This document shows positions 9,975-21,507 of a DNA stretch of 64,000 nt, in pieces. Within the stretch, counting starts at the first letter, position 1. The number at the start of each line of letters is the position of its first letter. The position numbers and the translations under genes were made by a program. Under the pieces are notes generated by a model. It was not told where the DNA came from. It searched no databases and saw nothing but the letters and a program-made list of their open reading frames with translations. This DNA comes from Cytidiella melzeri (Eukaryota > Basidiomycota > Agaricomycetes > Polyporales > Irpicaceae), in the NCBI GenBank assembly GCA_022592445.1, contig JABYQR010000025.1, positions 1-64,000 of the forward strand, in the 5' to 3' direction.

Positions 9975-11218
9975 TGTCAAGAGACCCAGAACAAGCTTAT
10001 ATGATGCTGCTCATGATCCTGATTGATCTGGTCTAATGGGTCAGGGTGAGACACTAACACTCCCTTTGGACATGGAGGGACCAGGCACAAACACACCAGA
10101 CCTTGAGGAAGGTAATCACATGTGTGAGTAGTAATAGGGACGGAGTGGATATGTGATGTGGGTAGGTCCAAGAGTGCTAAGCTGCACTTGACCACTACTG
10201 AGAGGTGATGCAATGTGGCAAGAGGCAAAGAGATGCAACGAGTTGCGGCAAGGAGCACAAGTGGTATGTGGGCGCTGCACAACAACTAGGGGCAAGAGGA
10301 GGGGATCGGGTATGTAGGGAAGTGCAAGAAATGACAGTGATGCACGCCGAGGGATTTACAAGGCGTGAGGTAAAGAACCCAAGAGGGTAATGGTGGGAAA
10401 AGCTCAAAGTTTGAGGGAAACAATAGAAAAAGGTCACGAGGGACGAGAGGAAAGGAGAGAACGCAGTGAATCACAGTTGTCAAGTATAAGAGATATATGG
10501 CTTTAAAACACAAGGCAGTGAAATGAACACAATATAAACACAGTGGCCAAGAGAAGGTAAACACTGGCTCAAAAGGAGGATACAGTGGAAGAGGAACACA
10601 ATGCAGTGGAATGACACAGTAGAATGAACGCAGTGAAGAACGCAGTGAAGAACGCAGTGAAGAACGCAGTGAAGAACGCAAGAGGGCTCGAGAATGCAAC
10701 ACAAATGAGATATATGCACCTGTCAGGAACACAACCAAACTCTATGCAGAGGAAGGGAGTGACGACGAGGGTGGAGGAACGACGAGATAACTTGTGCGGA
10801 CAATGACAACAGGGATATATGTGATGAGGAGGAGTGGGGACACGACAGAGGGGGATCAGCCAGGAATGAGCTAAGGACTAGGTTATATTAGTACAGTAAT
10901 GGATCTAGTACAAGGTGGATGTTACCTAAAGACCAGGAGGTAGAATCTGAGGTCTTTAGGGAGCTACACGGTGCGTTTATATACATCTCAGACAAGGACT
11001 CCTGGTACTGGGTCTGTACTCCTAACACTGCCGTGGGAACATATGGTGTGCTATGGTGCAATGTTCTACAATGTTCCACAATGCTCCAGCAGCTTCTATG
11101 ATCATGTGACCAGTCTGTCATATGTACTTGATGACATGCAGGAGCCATGTGCCATCAATGAGATAAGATAAGGAAAATAAAAGGAAAATAAAAGGAAAAA
11201 GTATGCATGTTCGTGACA
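9975..11218 (-). repeat. LTR-D, 3' LTR of the chromodomain gypsy element
   Basis: The right end is clear: TGTCACGAAC at 11218, immediately preceded (minus strand) by the polypurine tract AGGAGGGGGGTAA. The left end is inferred at TGTCAAGAGACC (9975), giving TGTC...GACA termini. The body is purine-rich on the plus strand. A diverged relative of 10.0-10.45 kb lies at about 29990-30300. It appears inserted into the LTR-C element's ORF. Confidence 0.6.
10625..10683. repeat. 12-bp tandem repeat inside LTR-D
   Basis: About 4.7 near-perfect copies of GAACGCAGTGAA. Further GCAGTG-containing variants lie just to the left (10455-10625), suggesting expansion from a pre-existing motif. Confidence 0.85.
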
Positions 11219-11937
11219 TTACCCCCCTCCTAAAGGCCTTTTCTCCGGAAGGCAGAAGTTGAGTCTTTTTCGTCTTCCCATAAGGATACGTGTCGTAAAG
11301 TTTCTGAAGGTAATTTCTCAAAGGTCTTGTTGATTGGTCAGAAATTCATCGCCAAGAATAAAGATGCAGCAATTGGTCATGGAGCTCCTGGGTGTTGTCT
11401 ATGGAAGTCTTTGAAAGCTTCATCGGCATGAGTGATGTTGGTTGCTGGTTCCCAGGAATTTTCTGATTCTGGATATCCACTTGAAACAATGCTGAAACTC
11501 CTTCTTTCGCCCAAAGATCCTTAAATCAAGAATATGTTCTACCTTGTACTCCTCTTCTCTGTCGACCACAATTGGCTCAGGTTCAGGAAATTCCCGGTTT
11601 GGGACCAAACTTGCTGTGTTGGCTGGCCGCAACCTATCCACAAGGAATACCGGGTGTCGCTTATCTTGAATGATGAGTTTGACCCAGTAATTCAGGTCCC
11701 CAATCTTTTCTAAGACTTCATAAGGACCATCCCGTTTTGGTGCTAGTTTTGCCACCAGCTGTTTGTTTGGATGTTTCTTGTGTTCCACGTAAACCTTATC
11801 ACCAACAGTTAACTGCGGGGCCTTTGTCCGTGATCATAGAATTGTTTCATATGTTCTGCCGTGAGTTGCAGTGCAGCTTTGGCGTCTTCTTGTGCTTCTC
11901 GCAAAGTTTGAAGATGTTCGTCTATGGCAGGACATTT
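11219..11937 (-). pseudogene. Gypsy pol 3' part: integrase C-terminus and chromodomain
   Basis: C-terminal end of the pol gene whose upstream part is at 18289-20555; the LINE splits them. Blocks: HLQTLREAQEDAKAALQLTA, then a one-base frameshift near 11815, then the GPY/F-like region (KLAPKRDGPYEVLEKIG), WVKLI...HPVFLVDRLRPA, and a chromodomain-like segment (EEEYKVEHILDLR...FKWI). Chromodomains of such integrases direct insertion to modified chromatin in related elements. A second shift scrambles the last residues. It ends at the polypurine tract before LTR-D. Nonfunctional. Confidence 0.85.
11926..11937. repeat. LINE target-site duplication, 3' side
   Basis: GGCAGGACATTT, identical to 18289-18300. 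It joins the two halves of the interrupted pol frame. Confidence 0.92.
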
Positions 11938-12366
11938 TTTTTTTAATCCATTTACATCCGCTGTAGGGCTTGGCCCCATGTTGGATGCTACACAATGAGA
12001 AAGCTATACAGGACGGAACGTGGCAACCTAAACGTGCAGTAATCGAAGGGTATTCAGAAGTGTCTCGCTGGCATCTGTCGTGCGTACGGAACGGGGAGAG
12101 TGTCTGTCTATCGAGTTTGGGAGAGGTTGGCTATCACGGAGCAAGAGGGGCTGGGAGCGAATAGCAAAAGACGTAGGTACTGGATTAAGGAAATGGTAAT
12201 GATATAAAGGTGTAAGAGCGGTGTAAGCGTGAAATTATATGTGAAGTTGTGAGAAGGGCGAGAGATAAATGGATTTGAAGGGATAACGAAACGGCATGGG
12301 AGACGGCATAGAATCTTACGTGGGGGACCCATAGGTACGTGGGAGGTTGGGAAAAGCTGCTCTAAG

Positions 12367-13548
12367 TCACCCCGTCGCGTGGATGTATGTCATGAGTGCT
12401 GGTCGTAGCGCTGGCGTGCTGAGGAGGATCTTCAGGGTGATGTTACGTCCGTTCAGCATTCGGAGGAGGGGCGCGCGCTCTCGGCAGTATGCCGGGCAGT
12501 GGATGAGGAAGTGGGATGCGGTGTCCTTGCTGCTTGGGTCTTGGCACAATGGGCAACGAGGCGTTGGGTTTTACCTATGCGGTGCAGATGATGGTTGAGG
12601 GGGATGTGTCCGGTCCTCAGTTGTATCAAGAGGCTGGCTTGCTGTCTCGGAGTGTCTGCAACGTATTTCAGGAATGATGGTCCGGGGAGGGCAGGGTCGA
12701 TTTGGTCCATCTTGCTGGCTTGTAACGATTCCTTCCACGAATCTCTCGCTTTCGTCTTCAGCGTTGCCTCGGCGTGCTGCTTCACCACCGACGAGCTGGT
12801 GGCCAGGGGGGAGCTGAAAGCCGTGGGTAGCATGTCAGGTTGGCTAGACCTGCCAGAGGCCGCCTTTTTCGCGGCTTTGTCTGCGAGCTCGTTCCCTTTA
12901 GCATCTTTGTGGCCTGGAACCCAGTGTATTGTGATGGCTAAGCCGGGGCAATTTCGCGTCAGGTGGTCAAGCTGACGGTAGAAAACGTCGACGAGATGGT
13001 GGCCGGCTTGCGCACTGGGTTTCTGTAGCGCCTGGATGGCAGCTTGGTTGTCTACGAAAAGCGAGATCCTCGGGAAGTTGGCGTACTTGCCTGCTAGATA
13101 GATACCAAGAATCAGCCCTACCAGTTCCCCTTCGAACACCGTGTGCTCCTTGTCAGTTCCCAGGTACACTGGCCTCGTCAGACGGCAATTCCAGTCTCCC
13201 CAATATACTAGGACTGCTGCTCCTCCTATTCCTCCGTTTGAGCCCGATCCGTCTCCGTATATCTTGACAGCGTCCGTGCACTTTTCTCCTCCTCCAGCAC
13301 AGCGTCCTTGTTTGGTGCTATTGAGAAGTGCAGCTGGTGCGGCGGTAATCAGTGTGGTGGTCGGCGATGATGGGTGATGGTTTCGATGTTGTGTAGAGGG
13401 AGGTTGAATGCGTGGAAGATGGAGTGGAGAGGGGAAAGGTGACGTGCCGGGAGAAGGCGAATGGCGCCCCGCACCGCTGTTGCTATGGCATGATCTCTGG
13501 GTAGTGTGGCCATGCGTACCGCTGCTCGGATGCATATTTTCTCAACCT
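12367..13548 (-). pseudogene. LINE ORF2 C-terminal part: RNase H and CCHC-type tail
   Basis: RNase H domain with its acidic residues visible: IYGDGSGSNGG (D), FEGELVG (E), FVDNQAA (D), and HWVPGHKDAKGNELADKAA (H, D). It removes the RNA strand after reverse transcription. After LRTGHIPLNHHLHRIG the frame slips near 12550. The Cys/His tail (SHFLIHCPAYCRERAPLL) continues in another frame from 12549 to 12367. It links to the RT upstream across an in-frame TGA near 13553. Confidence 0.88.
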
Positions 13549-13552
13549 GTAA

Positions 13553-14929
13553 TCAAAAGGGGAGTAGGTTAGCGTGAGCTTCCAGTGAATCAGTAGGAGA
13601 TGTACGCATCGCTCCAATCATTGTCACCGCTGCCTCGCGTTGTATGCGCGCAAGTTGCCGTACGTGACTCGATGGCTTTGCTGAGATAAGTCTGCCCTTG
13701 CGAGTTAGGACGGGCGGGCAGAACACATCTGCTGCATAGAGGACTCTCGGTATCACTACCACCGTGTACAGTTGTCTGGCGTATCTGACCGGGAGCCCCG
13801 TGATGATCTTGTTCATGTGACGTAGCCCCAAGTTCCAGATTGCACCTTTCTTCAGTGCCTTGGCAGCGTGTTCGCGGTATCGCAGCTTGCAATCCATGAT
13901 GAGTCCCAGGTAGGTGTGGGCTGGAGAGGAGTTGATGGTTTTTCCGTCTACGTGGAGTGAGGGGCGTGGGATGGGGATTGTTTGGCGGGGGCGATTGGGG
14001 TCTGGTGTGCGCTTACGAGAGAAGTCCACCACCGCTGTCTTGCTGACTTCAAAGATGTGGTTGCGTTGTTGAGCCTCTGGAAGGAGACTTTGCCGCATTG
14101 GTTGCTCCGTTCCATGCATGATATTCTTGAGTTGTCGGTGCGTGTCGTCAAAGCTGCGCCTGATGCTAAGGAAGGCGATGTTGTCGATGAACCCAGATCC
14201 AGACTCAGTTGTTGCCAGTTGGAGCTCGAGGACATACGCGTTGTAGAGGTTGTGTAGGATGACTGACAGTGTGCATCCTTGCGAGAGGCCGCTCAGCACT
14301 GGGGTCGGTTCTGAGGTGAATCCGTCAAAACACAGCGAGGTTGTCCTGCCCTCCATCATCCTCATGATCCAGTTCACCATCGACGCTGGCACTCCTTTTT
14401 TGCGCAGATCATGGGCGAGCCGAGCGGGTACCACACTCGGAAAGGCAGATTTGACGTCCAGGTACATGGCCAATGCGACCATTCCCTTTCGCCATACATT
14501 GCGTATTTTCGCATTCAGGAGATGCAGCGCGTCTGTGGTAGAGTGTCCCGCTCGGCCCCCGAACTGTGTTTTTGGGATGAGGTGGAGGCGTTCTGCGTGG
14601 TATGTCAGTATAGTCGCAACACAGGTGGAGAGGATCTTAGCGAAACAGTCCAGGAGGGCTATCGGCCGGTAGGCCTTTGGCAGGTGATAGTTTGGACGGC
14701 TGGGTTTGCGTAGTACGAGTGTCGTGTAATGCTTCCACTGCTCCAGGTACACCTCGTATGTCACTGCGCCTCTGAAAATAGGTCCCGCGTAGGGCGCCAG
14801 CAAGGCTGCACAGTTCTTGTAGACATCGTTGGCTATGCCGTCGGGTCCCGGAGCTTTGTGGGGTTCCACACTATTCATCACTGCAAGGATCAATTCGTCA
14901 GTTATGTCTCGTGCTCGGAAGCTAAACAC
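13553..14929 (-). pseudogene. LINE ORF2 reverse transcriptase
   Basis: 458-codon open segment with RT landmarks: HKAPGPDGIANDVYK, YRPIALLDCFAKIL, KTQFGGRAGHST, MYLDVKSAFPSV (catalytic Asp), and GLSQGCTLSVILHNLYNA. The normally invariant FxDD box reads GFIDNIAF, so the second Asp is Asn (GAC AAC), which should abolish polymerase activity. It is entered by a frameshift from the endonuclease near 14930 and left through a TGA after LLPF. The domain would reverse-transcribe its own mRNA at the nicked target. Confidence 0.93.
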
Positions 14930-16335
14930 GTTGGGTGGGTAACAGGGTCGTCTGGAATGTCCAGCTGCTCCAGCGGAGGCGGGGGTATGAAGAAAGCGTC
15001 ACAAAGTAGGTTGCACTTAGCAGCGTTGTCCGAGATCTGGGGTGAGCCCGGGGCGTCAGACTCCTGTAGCGCTGGCATCCATGTTTGCGCTGCATCAGTG
15101 CCCGTATTTGACACATATCGGCTCGCCATCCAGACCGTCTCTGGTGTCGCATCTCCCAGGAACTCCTCCCAATGGCGTTGCTTCTGGGTCTTGATTGTGT
15201 CTTTGTACTGTTGTCGTTTCATGCGTAGAGCAGCATGTTCCTGGTGGTCGGGGTTTCTGTGCAACTTGGAAGCCGCCCGCGCTGCCTTGCGTACCTCAGA
15301 CTGCATGGCTCGAAGGTCTTTGGTCCACCACCGGCGCATATATGGAGATGGATTGCTCAGGGGGACCCTGCTTTCCACTGCCAGGCGAATCGCTTCGGAT
15401 AGGTCTGAGGCCTTGGTCAGAACGTCTTGGGCCGATGTGGCCTCGGACGGGTGTCCCAGCTCACAAAGCCTGTCGTCGAGAGTGGCCCTGACTTTGGCCC
15501 AGTTCGCCTGTCTATAGTTACGTCTGGGCTGCTGTTCTGATCTCGTGAGAGACACGTCTAAGTCAGTAAAGATGGGATAGTGATTGGTGCAGATGGGGCG
15601 ACGAGATGGAAAGGCTGTGCACTGTACCAGTTGGTCCGCTAGCTCTGAGCTACCAAAGACATTGTCGGGCCTCGTTTCTGTTTTTGCAGACAAGATGAGT
15701 GTTGGGACGGCCGGTAGGAGCATCATAGTTAGCTCTGCTGTAGACACAGCGTCGAGTAGGGTTTGCGCTGCGTCGAGGTTCGCTCGAGTGAACAGCCCAG
15801 TGTGATGCGGATCGTCCCACATTGGGTAGTAGCGATTGAAGTCGCCTAACCACAAAACGTAGACCGTGCCTTGGAGCTTCGCGTGTTCCCCTGCTGTGTG
15901 CTCTGCGAGGTCTACGATGTTTTGGGAGTGGAGCTGGGTGTTGTAGATATTGTACAGCAGGATGTGGTGATCGGGTTCTGGTGTGAAGCTGACGCCTGTT
16001 ATGGCACGGGAAGGGACCTCGAGCGGCTGCCAGATGTTGGAGTTGATGCGGGTGCTGATGAGTGTGATGGAGCGAGTACGGCGGAATGACGAGGTGGGGT
16101 TGCGGTGGTCAGGCGGGTATATCATGGCCCAGTGGCTGCTACCTCTCGAGAAACCCTGGCTGTTGATGTACGGCTCCTCCAAAAGTATCATGTCAATGTC
16201 GTTTGGAGAGATTGCGTTAAGGAGGTCAAGCTGAGCTTCAAGGAGTTTGTTTACGTTCTGCTGCCAGATACATAGACAGTGGTTTTGTGTTGCTTCATGC
16301 CCATTGTGTTGTTCTGCGTGAGGATCTTTGTTCAT
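14902..16335 (-). pseudogene. LINE ORF2 N-terminus: AP-type endonuclease
   Basis: The ATG at 16335 overlaps the ORF1 stop (ATGA). Endonuclease motifs in order: IWQQNVNK (Asn), LLEEPY (Glu), WLGDFNRYYPMWD (Asp/Asn), RPDNVF and TNHYPIFTDLD (His, in place of the usual SDH). It nicks the genomic target to prime reverse transcription. The rest (about residues 270-460) is a basic linker with QANWAKVRATLDD and RRWWTKDLR. The open frame ends at 14902, overlapping the RT frame by 28 nt in a different phase, which marks a frameshift. Confidence 0.9.
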
Positions 16336-18129
16336 TGAGTGGGGAACAGAGTGCTCTGCCTAGAGTGCGGGAAAGGTTTGCGCGGCGTGCGGAAGTGCTT
16401 GTCGCCTGAGTCGACCAAACCATGCGTCGAGGTGGCTCTCCCTGCTGGCGAAGCCGCTCTGGAGAAAAGGTCAGTTATCTTTTGTGTTTTAAAGTGCTTT
16501 GCCGTCGGTCCTTTCGCATTTGCAGCTGCTTTGGCATTCGCCGCGCGCTGCTTCTGCGAAGGTCCTGCTATGGTGACAGGCACGTCAGCTAGGTGTGCCG
16601 GGGCTGGTCGGCCACCCTCTGGGAGGGGGATAGCGTTTGCGCCTGTCACCTGCTGGAGATGCTGAGGCCGAGTGCGCTCAAAGCGGTTTGTGCAACTCGG
16701 CTCAGGAGGGCGGTCAGCTTGGGCCCAAGTACGGGGGTCCTTCGTTGGGTAGTACAGGTACATGTTACCTGGCGTGTTGCGGTTAAACCGCTCCTGGGCG
16801 GCGAGGAAGGTGGGGCATGTGTGATCCCAAACTCCATGGCCGTGGGTTTTGCAGTTGACGCAGAAAAACTCACCGCGCTCCCGTACCGTACACATGTTTG
16901 TACGGTGATCCTTCCCGCACGTGCCGCATACCTCCATTGTGCTGGGACACTGCGCGGCTTGGTGTGTGGCTCCCAGCGTGTGACACTTCAAGCAGCGGTG
17001 AACGTCCTGTACCAGCTTCCGCACCCTGACGCGGGTGCCCTCCATCACTACTCCCTCCAGCATGAGCTCGTTCGCCGCCTCTGGGGTAGTGAGTGTTAGT
17101 AGCAAATGGGCCCGTGACTGTGCTGGGTCACGGCGTTGGAGGGGTTTGATCCACCTCGTCACCGCAATTAAGCCTGTCGGTATACCTGCCTCACCTTCCA
17201 GTCGTTGCACCATTCTCTCATCATCTGGATCAAATGTGACTGGGACCGACTGTGCTATGACTGGCAAGCAACGGGATCTCGCCGTGCTTAAGCCTCCGTC
17301 CCAGTGCTGCAAAAAAAACTCGGAGTGCCTCCGACTTCCTGAGCCAATTCGCCTGCTCCCTCGAACCCATCTCCAACCATATCCCTCCATTCTTCATTTT
17401 CCGTGCACTGCGGAAACATGCTCCCTCTATAATGCCCGCCCCTGGCTCGCGCATGACCTCGAGGACCTTGTTCGCATGGTCAACGAGCTGCTTCCCCAAC
17501 ATCGTAGCAGCCGGGGTTTCTGGTGCTCCCGTTGCCTTGTCCAGGAAGATGCCCTTGGTCCACGCTTTGTGCTTGTCGATTGTGCTCGCATGTGTCGCGG
17601 GGGGGGGGGGGGACTTTGCTAGAGCCATCGCATACGACAGAGCCTGACAATCCAAGGAGGTGAATGCGGTCGTGGTTGTGGTGCCCGTCCCTCGCGCTCC
17701 TGCTATGACCTCCTCAACCTGCTTACATTCTACTGCCCTCGTTACCGCCTCTGCCACTGTCTCCTTCAGTTGCTCTGCCAGCCTCTCAACGCTCTCCGCT
17801 ACCTTGCCTGCTACCAGCTGTGCTAGCTGTCCCTCCGTTTCTGCTTTCTCCAGCAGTAGGTACACCACTGCGCGGAGTCCATCTTGGATGGTGGAGTTGC
17901 TGCTCGTCGCACCTATATTTAAAATGAGTTGAGCTATGTCCTCGACGGAGTTGTTCTCCCCATTTGTATACTTCTGGCCTGCTAGGTACTTTCTCGCAGA
18001 CTCTGTCGAGTGGATCGTATGATCTCAAAGCTTAGCAGAGTTGCACAGCGTCTCTATCGTCACTGCTGGCAGTGCCTTACTTCTCAGATTCGGTGTGCCT
18101 GCCTTGGAGTTTCCTCCTGAAGGCGACAT
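16332..18129 (-). pseudogene. LINE ORF1: nucleic-acid-binding Gag-like protein
   Basis: Begins MSPSGGNSKAG at 18129, passes an in-frame TGA (NSAKL-stop-DHTIHS) near 18026, and continues through EDIAQLILNIGATSSN and VYLLLEKAETEGQLAQL to about 17320. There, at a T-rich run, the frame shifts to the one ending at 16332. The second half has VPVTFDPDDERMVQRLEGEA, then zinc-knuckle-like Cys/His clusters (CLKCHTLGATHQAAQC, CGTCGKDHRTNMC). A G13 run (plus strand near 17601) encodes a Pro tract. It should coat LINE RNA. Two lesions make it inactive. Confidence 0.85.
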
Positions 18130-18288
18130 GCTCACTTTCGCAGTTGCACTCTATTACCTGATTATCTGACTCGGTGGTGATTTTTGTTGAATGAATATCA
18201 AGAAATGCCGCCACGTCGACAGTCAGCGCAGTGACCGCGAGCGTGGGAAAATAGTTGAAGATGGTGGTGTGAGAAGAAGAGCGCCCCC

Positions 18289-20555
18289 GGCAGGACATTT
18301 GAAACTGGATTTAGAGGTACCTGGAATTCCGGTAAATACCCACAGATCAGTTCGAAGGGAGCCTTCCCGGTAGATGAGTGTACTCGGCTATTAAGCACAA
18401 ACTCTGCAATTGGTAACCAATCTACCCAGTCATCCTGTCTGAAGGAGCAGAACAATTGGAGATACTGTTCTATCTCTTGGTTCATACGTTCGGTTTTGCC
18501 ATCTGTCTGAGGATGATACACAGTAGACATGGAAGACTTTACTCCGAGTGCATTGTAGATAGCACAGAGAAACTTGGACGCAAACACTGATACGCGGTCT
18601 GAGATCATCTGGCAAGGTACACCGTGGAGTCAAAACACATTTGCAATATAATCCTGCATGTGTTCAGGAGTTTTCATGCTTTTCTGTGATGGGTAGCAAT
18701 GCACCTGCACTGTTGTTCAATCAACCACAGCCGTGATGGAACCGTATCCTTGACATGGCGGTAGTTTGACAATGAAGTCCGTGGTGACACTTTCCCATGG
18801 AGCATTGGGTGGATCTAGCGGAGTGAGCGGACCGCGTGGTGGGGCAGGGTACGTCTTGGCTCTTTGGCAGGTGTCACACGTGTCTACGTAATCATTGACA
18901 AAGCGTGTCATGCTGGGCCACCAGTAGTTCCGAGATAGTAGCTCCAGTGTTTTGTACCTGCCCGGATGTCCGGCGGCAGGTAAGTCATGATGTCTCCGAG
19001 CTAGTTCTTCTCGGATCTCGTCATCTTTATGGACATAAACCTTTCCCCGGAACAATAACAGTCCATTCTCCATGTTCCACTCTTTGAGTCCTCGGCTAAG
19101 AAGGCGAGGTCCGAGTTTCTTAACTTTGGCAAGTGCTTCTGCCACTTTGGTCTCTTGAAGAGAACATTCACAGATATGTTTTAACAGGTCTTTGTCTGGT
19201 TGTACACTAGCTTGTCCCTGTTGAGAAGCAGTAGCTCGGAAGACCTCAAATGCTAAGACTACTCGTGACAAATTGTCTTCTTCGTCATTGACCTCATGTT
19301 GGCCTATCCGGGACATAGAATCTGACTTTCCCATTAAACTTCCGGGATTTGGAATAATCTCGAAGCTGAAGCATGAGAGAAACAACGACCAACACGCTTG
19401 GCAACGTGTCAAGTTAAAAGCTGTCTTCCAGTACTCGAGGTTCTTGTGGTCAGAGAAGATAGGAAATTTCTCTGGTAGCCCTTTCAAGTAGTGGCTCCAG
19501 CCTTCAAGGGCTCATACAATTTCCATGAGTTCTCGATTGTAGATCTCATAGTTTTGTTTGGTCTCAGCCATGCCTTCAGACCGATAGGCTACTGGATGCC
19601 ACGTGCCGTCTTCGGCTTGTTGCTGCAATACCCCTCCCATTGCATAACCAGATGCATCCGTTTCTAAACGTGTGGGTCTATCAAAACTCCACATTGCTAA
19701 CACCGGCGCTTCCACGAATTGTTGGCAGAGTTCATCAAACACCAACTGTTCTTCAGGGCCCCATTTGCAAGGAACCTTGCCCGTGAGATGGTCTAGGGGC
19801 TTACATATCTTTCCAAAGTCTTTGATGAATCTCTGGTAGAAGTTTGCGTACCCACGGAATTGGCGGATATTAAAGACGTTCTGCAGTACAGGCCACTCAG
19901 CCACTGCCTTTACTTTGACAGGTTCCATGCGTAGCTGGTTGTGGCCAATGGTAGCACCAAGATATTCTGTCTCTGAGCGCTCAAATTTGCATTTCTCAGG
20001 TTTAAGAAACAGGTCATGCTGTCTGAGCCGTCTCAGAACTTCTTGTACCACCTCGCGGCGCTCGGATATCTCCTTGGAATAGATGAGGATATCATCTAGG
20101 TAAACAGTGACCTTGCCTTCAGCAATGAGGTCAGCAAAGATGTTGTTCATCATGTTCTGAAACGTGGCCGGGGAATTGGTAAGGCCAAAGAACAGGACTG
20201 TAGGTTCAAACAGTCCTTGGTTAGTGACAAATGCAGCTTTGTGTTCATTGCCTTCTTTAATGCGGACATTATGGTATCCCCATCTGACATCCAGCTTAGT
20301 GAAGAACTTAGTGCCTCTTAGCCTATCCATAAGTTCAGAAATTAATGGTAGTGGATATCTGTTCTTGATGGTAACTTTGTTCAACTTTTGATAACCCTGA
20401 ACCAGGCGCAACTTTCCGTCCTTTTTCTTGACAAAGAAGAAAGGTGACACCATTGGGGACTTTGACGGTTGAATGTACCATTTTTCTAGGTTCTCCTGGT
20501 CAAACTTGTCAAGTTTTTCTTGCTCGGGATGCTTTTGCTTCCGGAACCAACTCAA
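18289..20555 (-). pseudogene. Gypsy pol: RT, RNase H, integrase (element D)
   Basis: One continuous reading frame with three TGA stops and no frameshift over about 2.2 kb. RT: SPFFFVKKKDGKLRLVQGYQ, LDVRWGYHN, FFGLTNSPATFQ, and YLDDILIYS (intact catalytic YLDD). RNase H: LETDASGYAMGGVL. Integrase: RHHDLPAAGHPGR...CDTCQRAKT, then SITAVVD, MISDRVSVFAS, TVYHPQTDGKTERMNQE. The stops fall at MEIV-stop-ALEGW, VVD-stop-TTVQ and VF-stop-LHGVP, where related elements usually have Arg. The frame is cut by the LINE at 18289 and resumes at 11937. The N-terminus has lost a short segment near 20530. Confidence 0.93.
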
Positions 20556-21507
20556 TTACATGGTCGTCTGACTTGTGTTCTGGAAGTTGTTGAGATTCCG
20601 TCTCAGAGAAGATATGAGCATGTTGACAATATTGTTCAGGTACCATCTCCTCAAAGGTTTTGACTGGTTTTACCTGATTCTCAACCTCAGCTAGTTCACC
20701 GGAGTATGTATATCCTGCTAGAGTGAGCAAACGTTCACCTTCCTGTACCATAGGTGCTGGACATGTGTGTAGATTGTGTCGGGGAGTTCCTTTTCTACCA
20801 AGCTGAGTAGTGGCCTGCGCCTGTAACTTCGGCAATTTGGCCCCATCCAAACTTCCTGAACCTTCCATGGTTTCCTCAAAATCTTCTTCAGCCTCTTCCG
20901 TATCTACTGGCAAGTACGGAAGTTGTTCTACAACTTTCCGCAATCCTGGGGACCTATTTCTTTGTTTAGGCTCAGCTGTTCTCTTGGCTGCAGCCTCCCT
21001 CGCTTCCTTAACCCGTTCCCTGGGTTTACATGCATCAGTACATCCATCCATCCAAATGATGCCTTTGTACCAATCAATGGTGGGATTGTGATACCTCAAT
21101 CAATCAATCCCTATGATCACGTCTTCCGGCCCAATATTGGTAACCGTGAAGATAGTCCTTTCCTCGTGGTCCCCTATCCTCATATTGTGAATGGCGACTT
21201 CATGAATAGCCCCATCTTGATTTGGGGTTCCATCTATGTTGTACACCGGAATGGGTTGTTTCAACTTCTGTGTTCTGATACAATGCTCTCGGACAAACCG
21301 TTTATGAATGAATAGTGTCGAGGCTCCACTATCAATCATTGCTGCAACTTCTTTAGATCTCTGCACTCCTGAGACTGTGATGAGTACGTGAAAATGTTTG
21401 GATTCAGAACCAGTCTCTAGTACATCAGACGCAAGTATGGAAAACCTATTAGTACATGGTAAACGTGGGGCGCGTGCTTGCACAGCTTGAATCAGGGCCC
21501 GAATCAA
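20509..21507 (-). pseudogene. Gypsy aspartic protease and linker (element D)
   Basis: Retroviral-type protease, which processes Gag-Pol: AAMIDSGASTLFIHKRFV (catalytic DSG) and EDVIIGID. It is followed, after a TGA where the family has Trp (GID-stop-LRYHNPTIDW), by an acidic linker rich in Lys/Glu that reads to SDDHVIELVPEAKAS before the RT. The two open halves (21100-21507 and 20509-21099) are in the same phase, so the TGA is the only break until the small deletion at the RT border. Confidence 0.85.

Larger units (their letters stand above)
11938..18288 (-). mobile_element. Full-length Tad-like LINE inserted in gypsy pol
   Basis: 6351 bp. Both ends are fixed by a 12-bp target duplication GGCAGGACATTT (11926-11937 and 18289-18300) within what was one pol frame. 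The 3' end carries a short poly(A), seen as a T run from 11938. Order on the minus strand: ORF1 with zinc knuckles, AP-endonuclease, RT, RNase H and a terminal zinc motif. This is the layout of fungal Tad/I-type LINEs. The 5' end (GGGGGCGCTCTTC) is present, so it is not 5'-truncated. All ORFs are damaged. Confidence 0.92.

Noticed and set aside
14729..15517. Long plus-strand open frame opposite the LINE
   Set aside because: Antisense shadow of the LINE endonuclease/RT, whose catalytic motifs are unmistakable.
17590..17613. G13 and G14 runs (also near 30240) as G-quadruplex regulatory sites
   Set aside because: Single homopolymer runs, one inside a LINE coding for Pro, one in a decayed LTR fragment. 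No repeated G-tract spacing.
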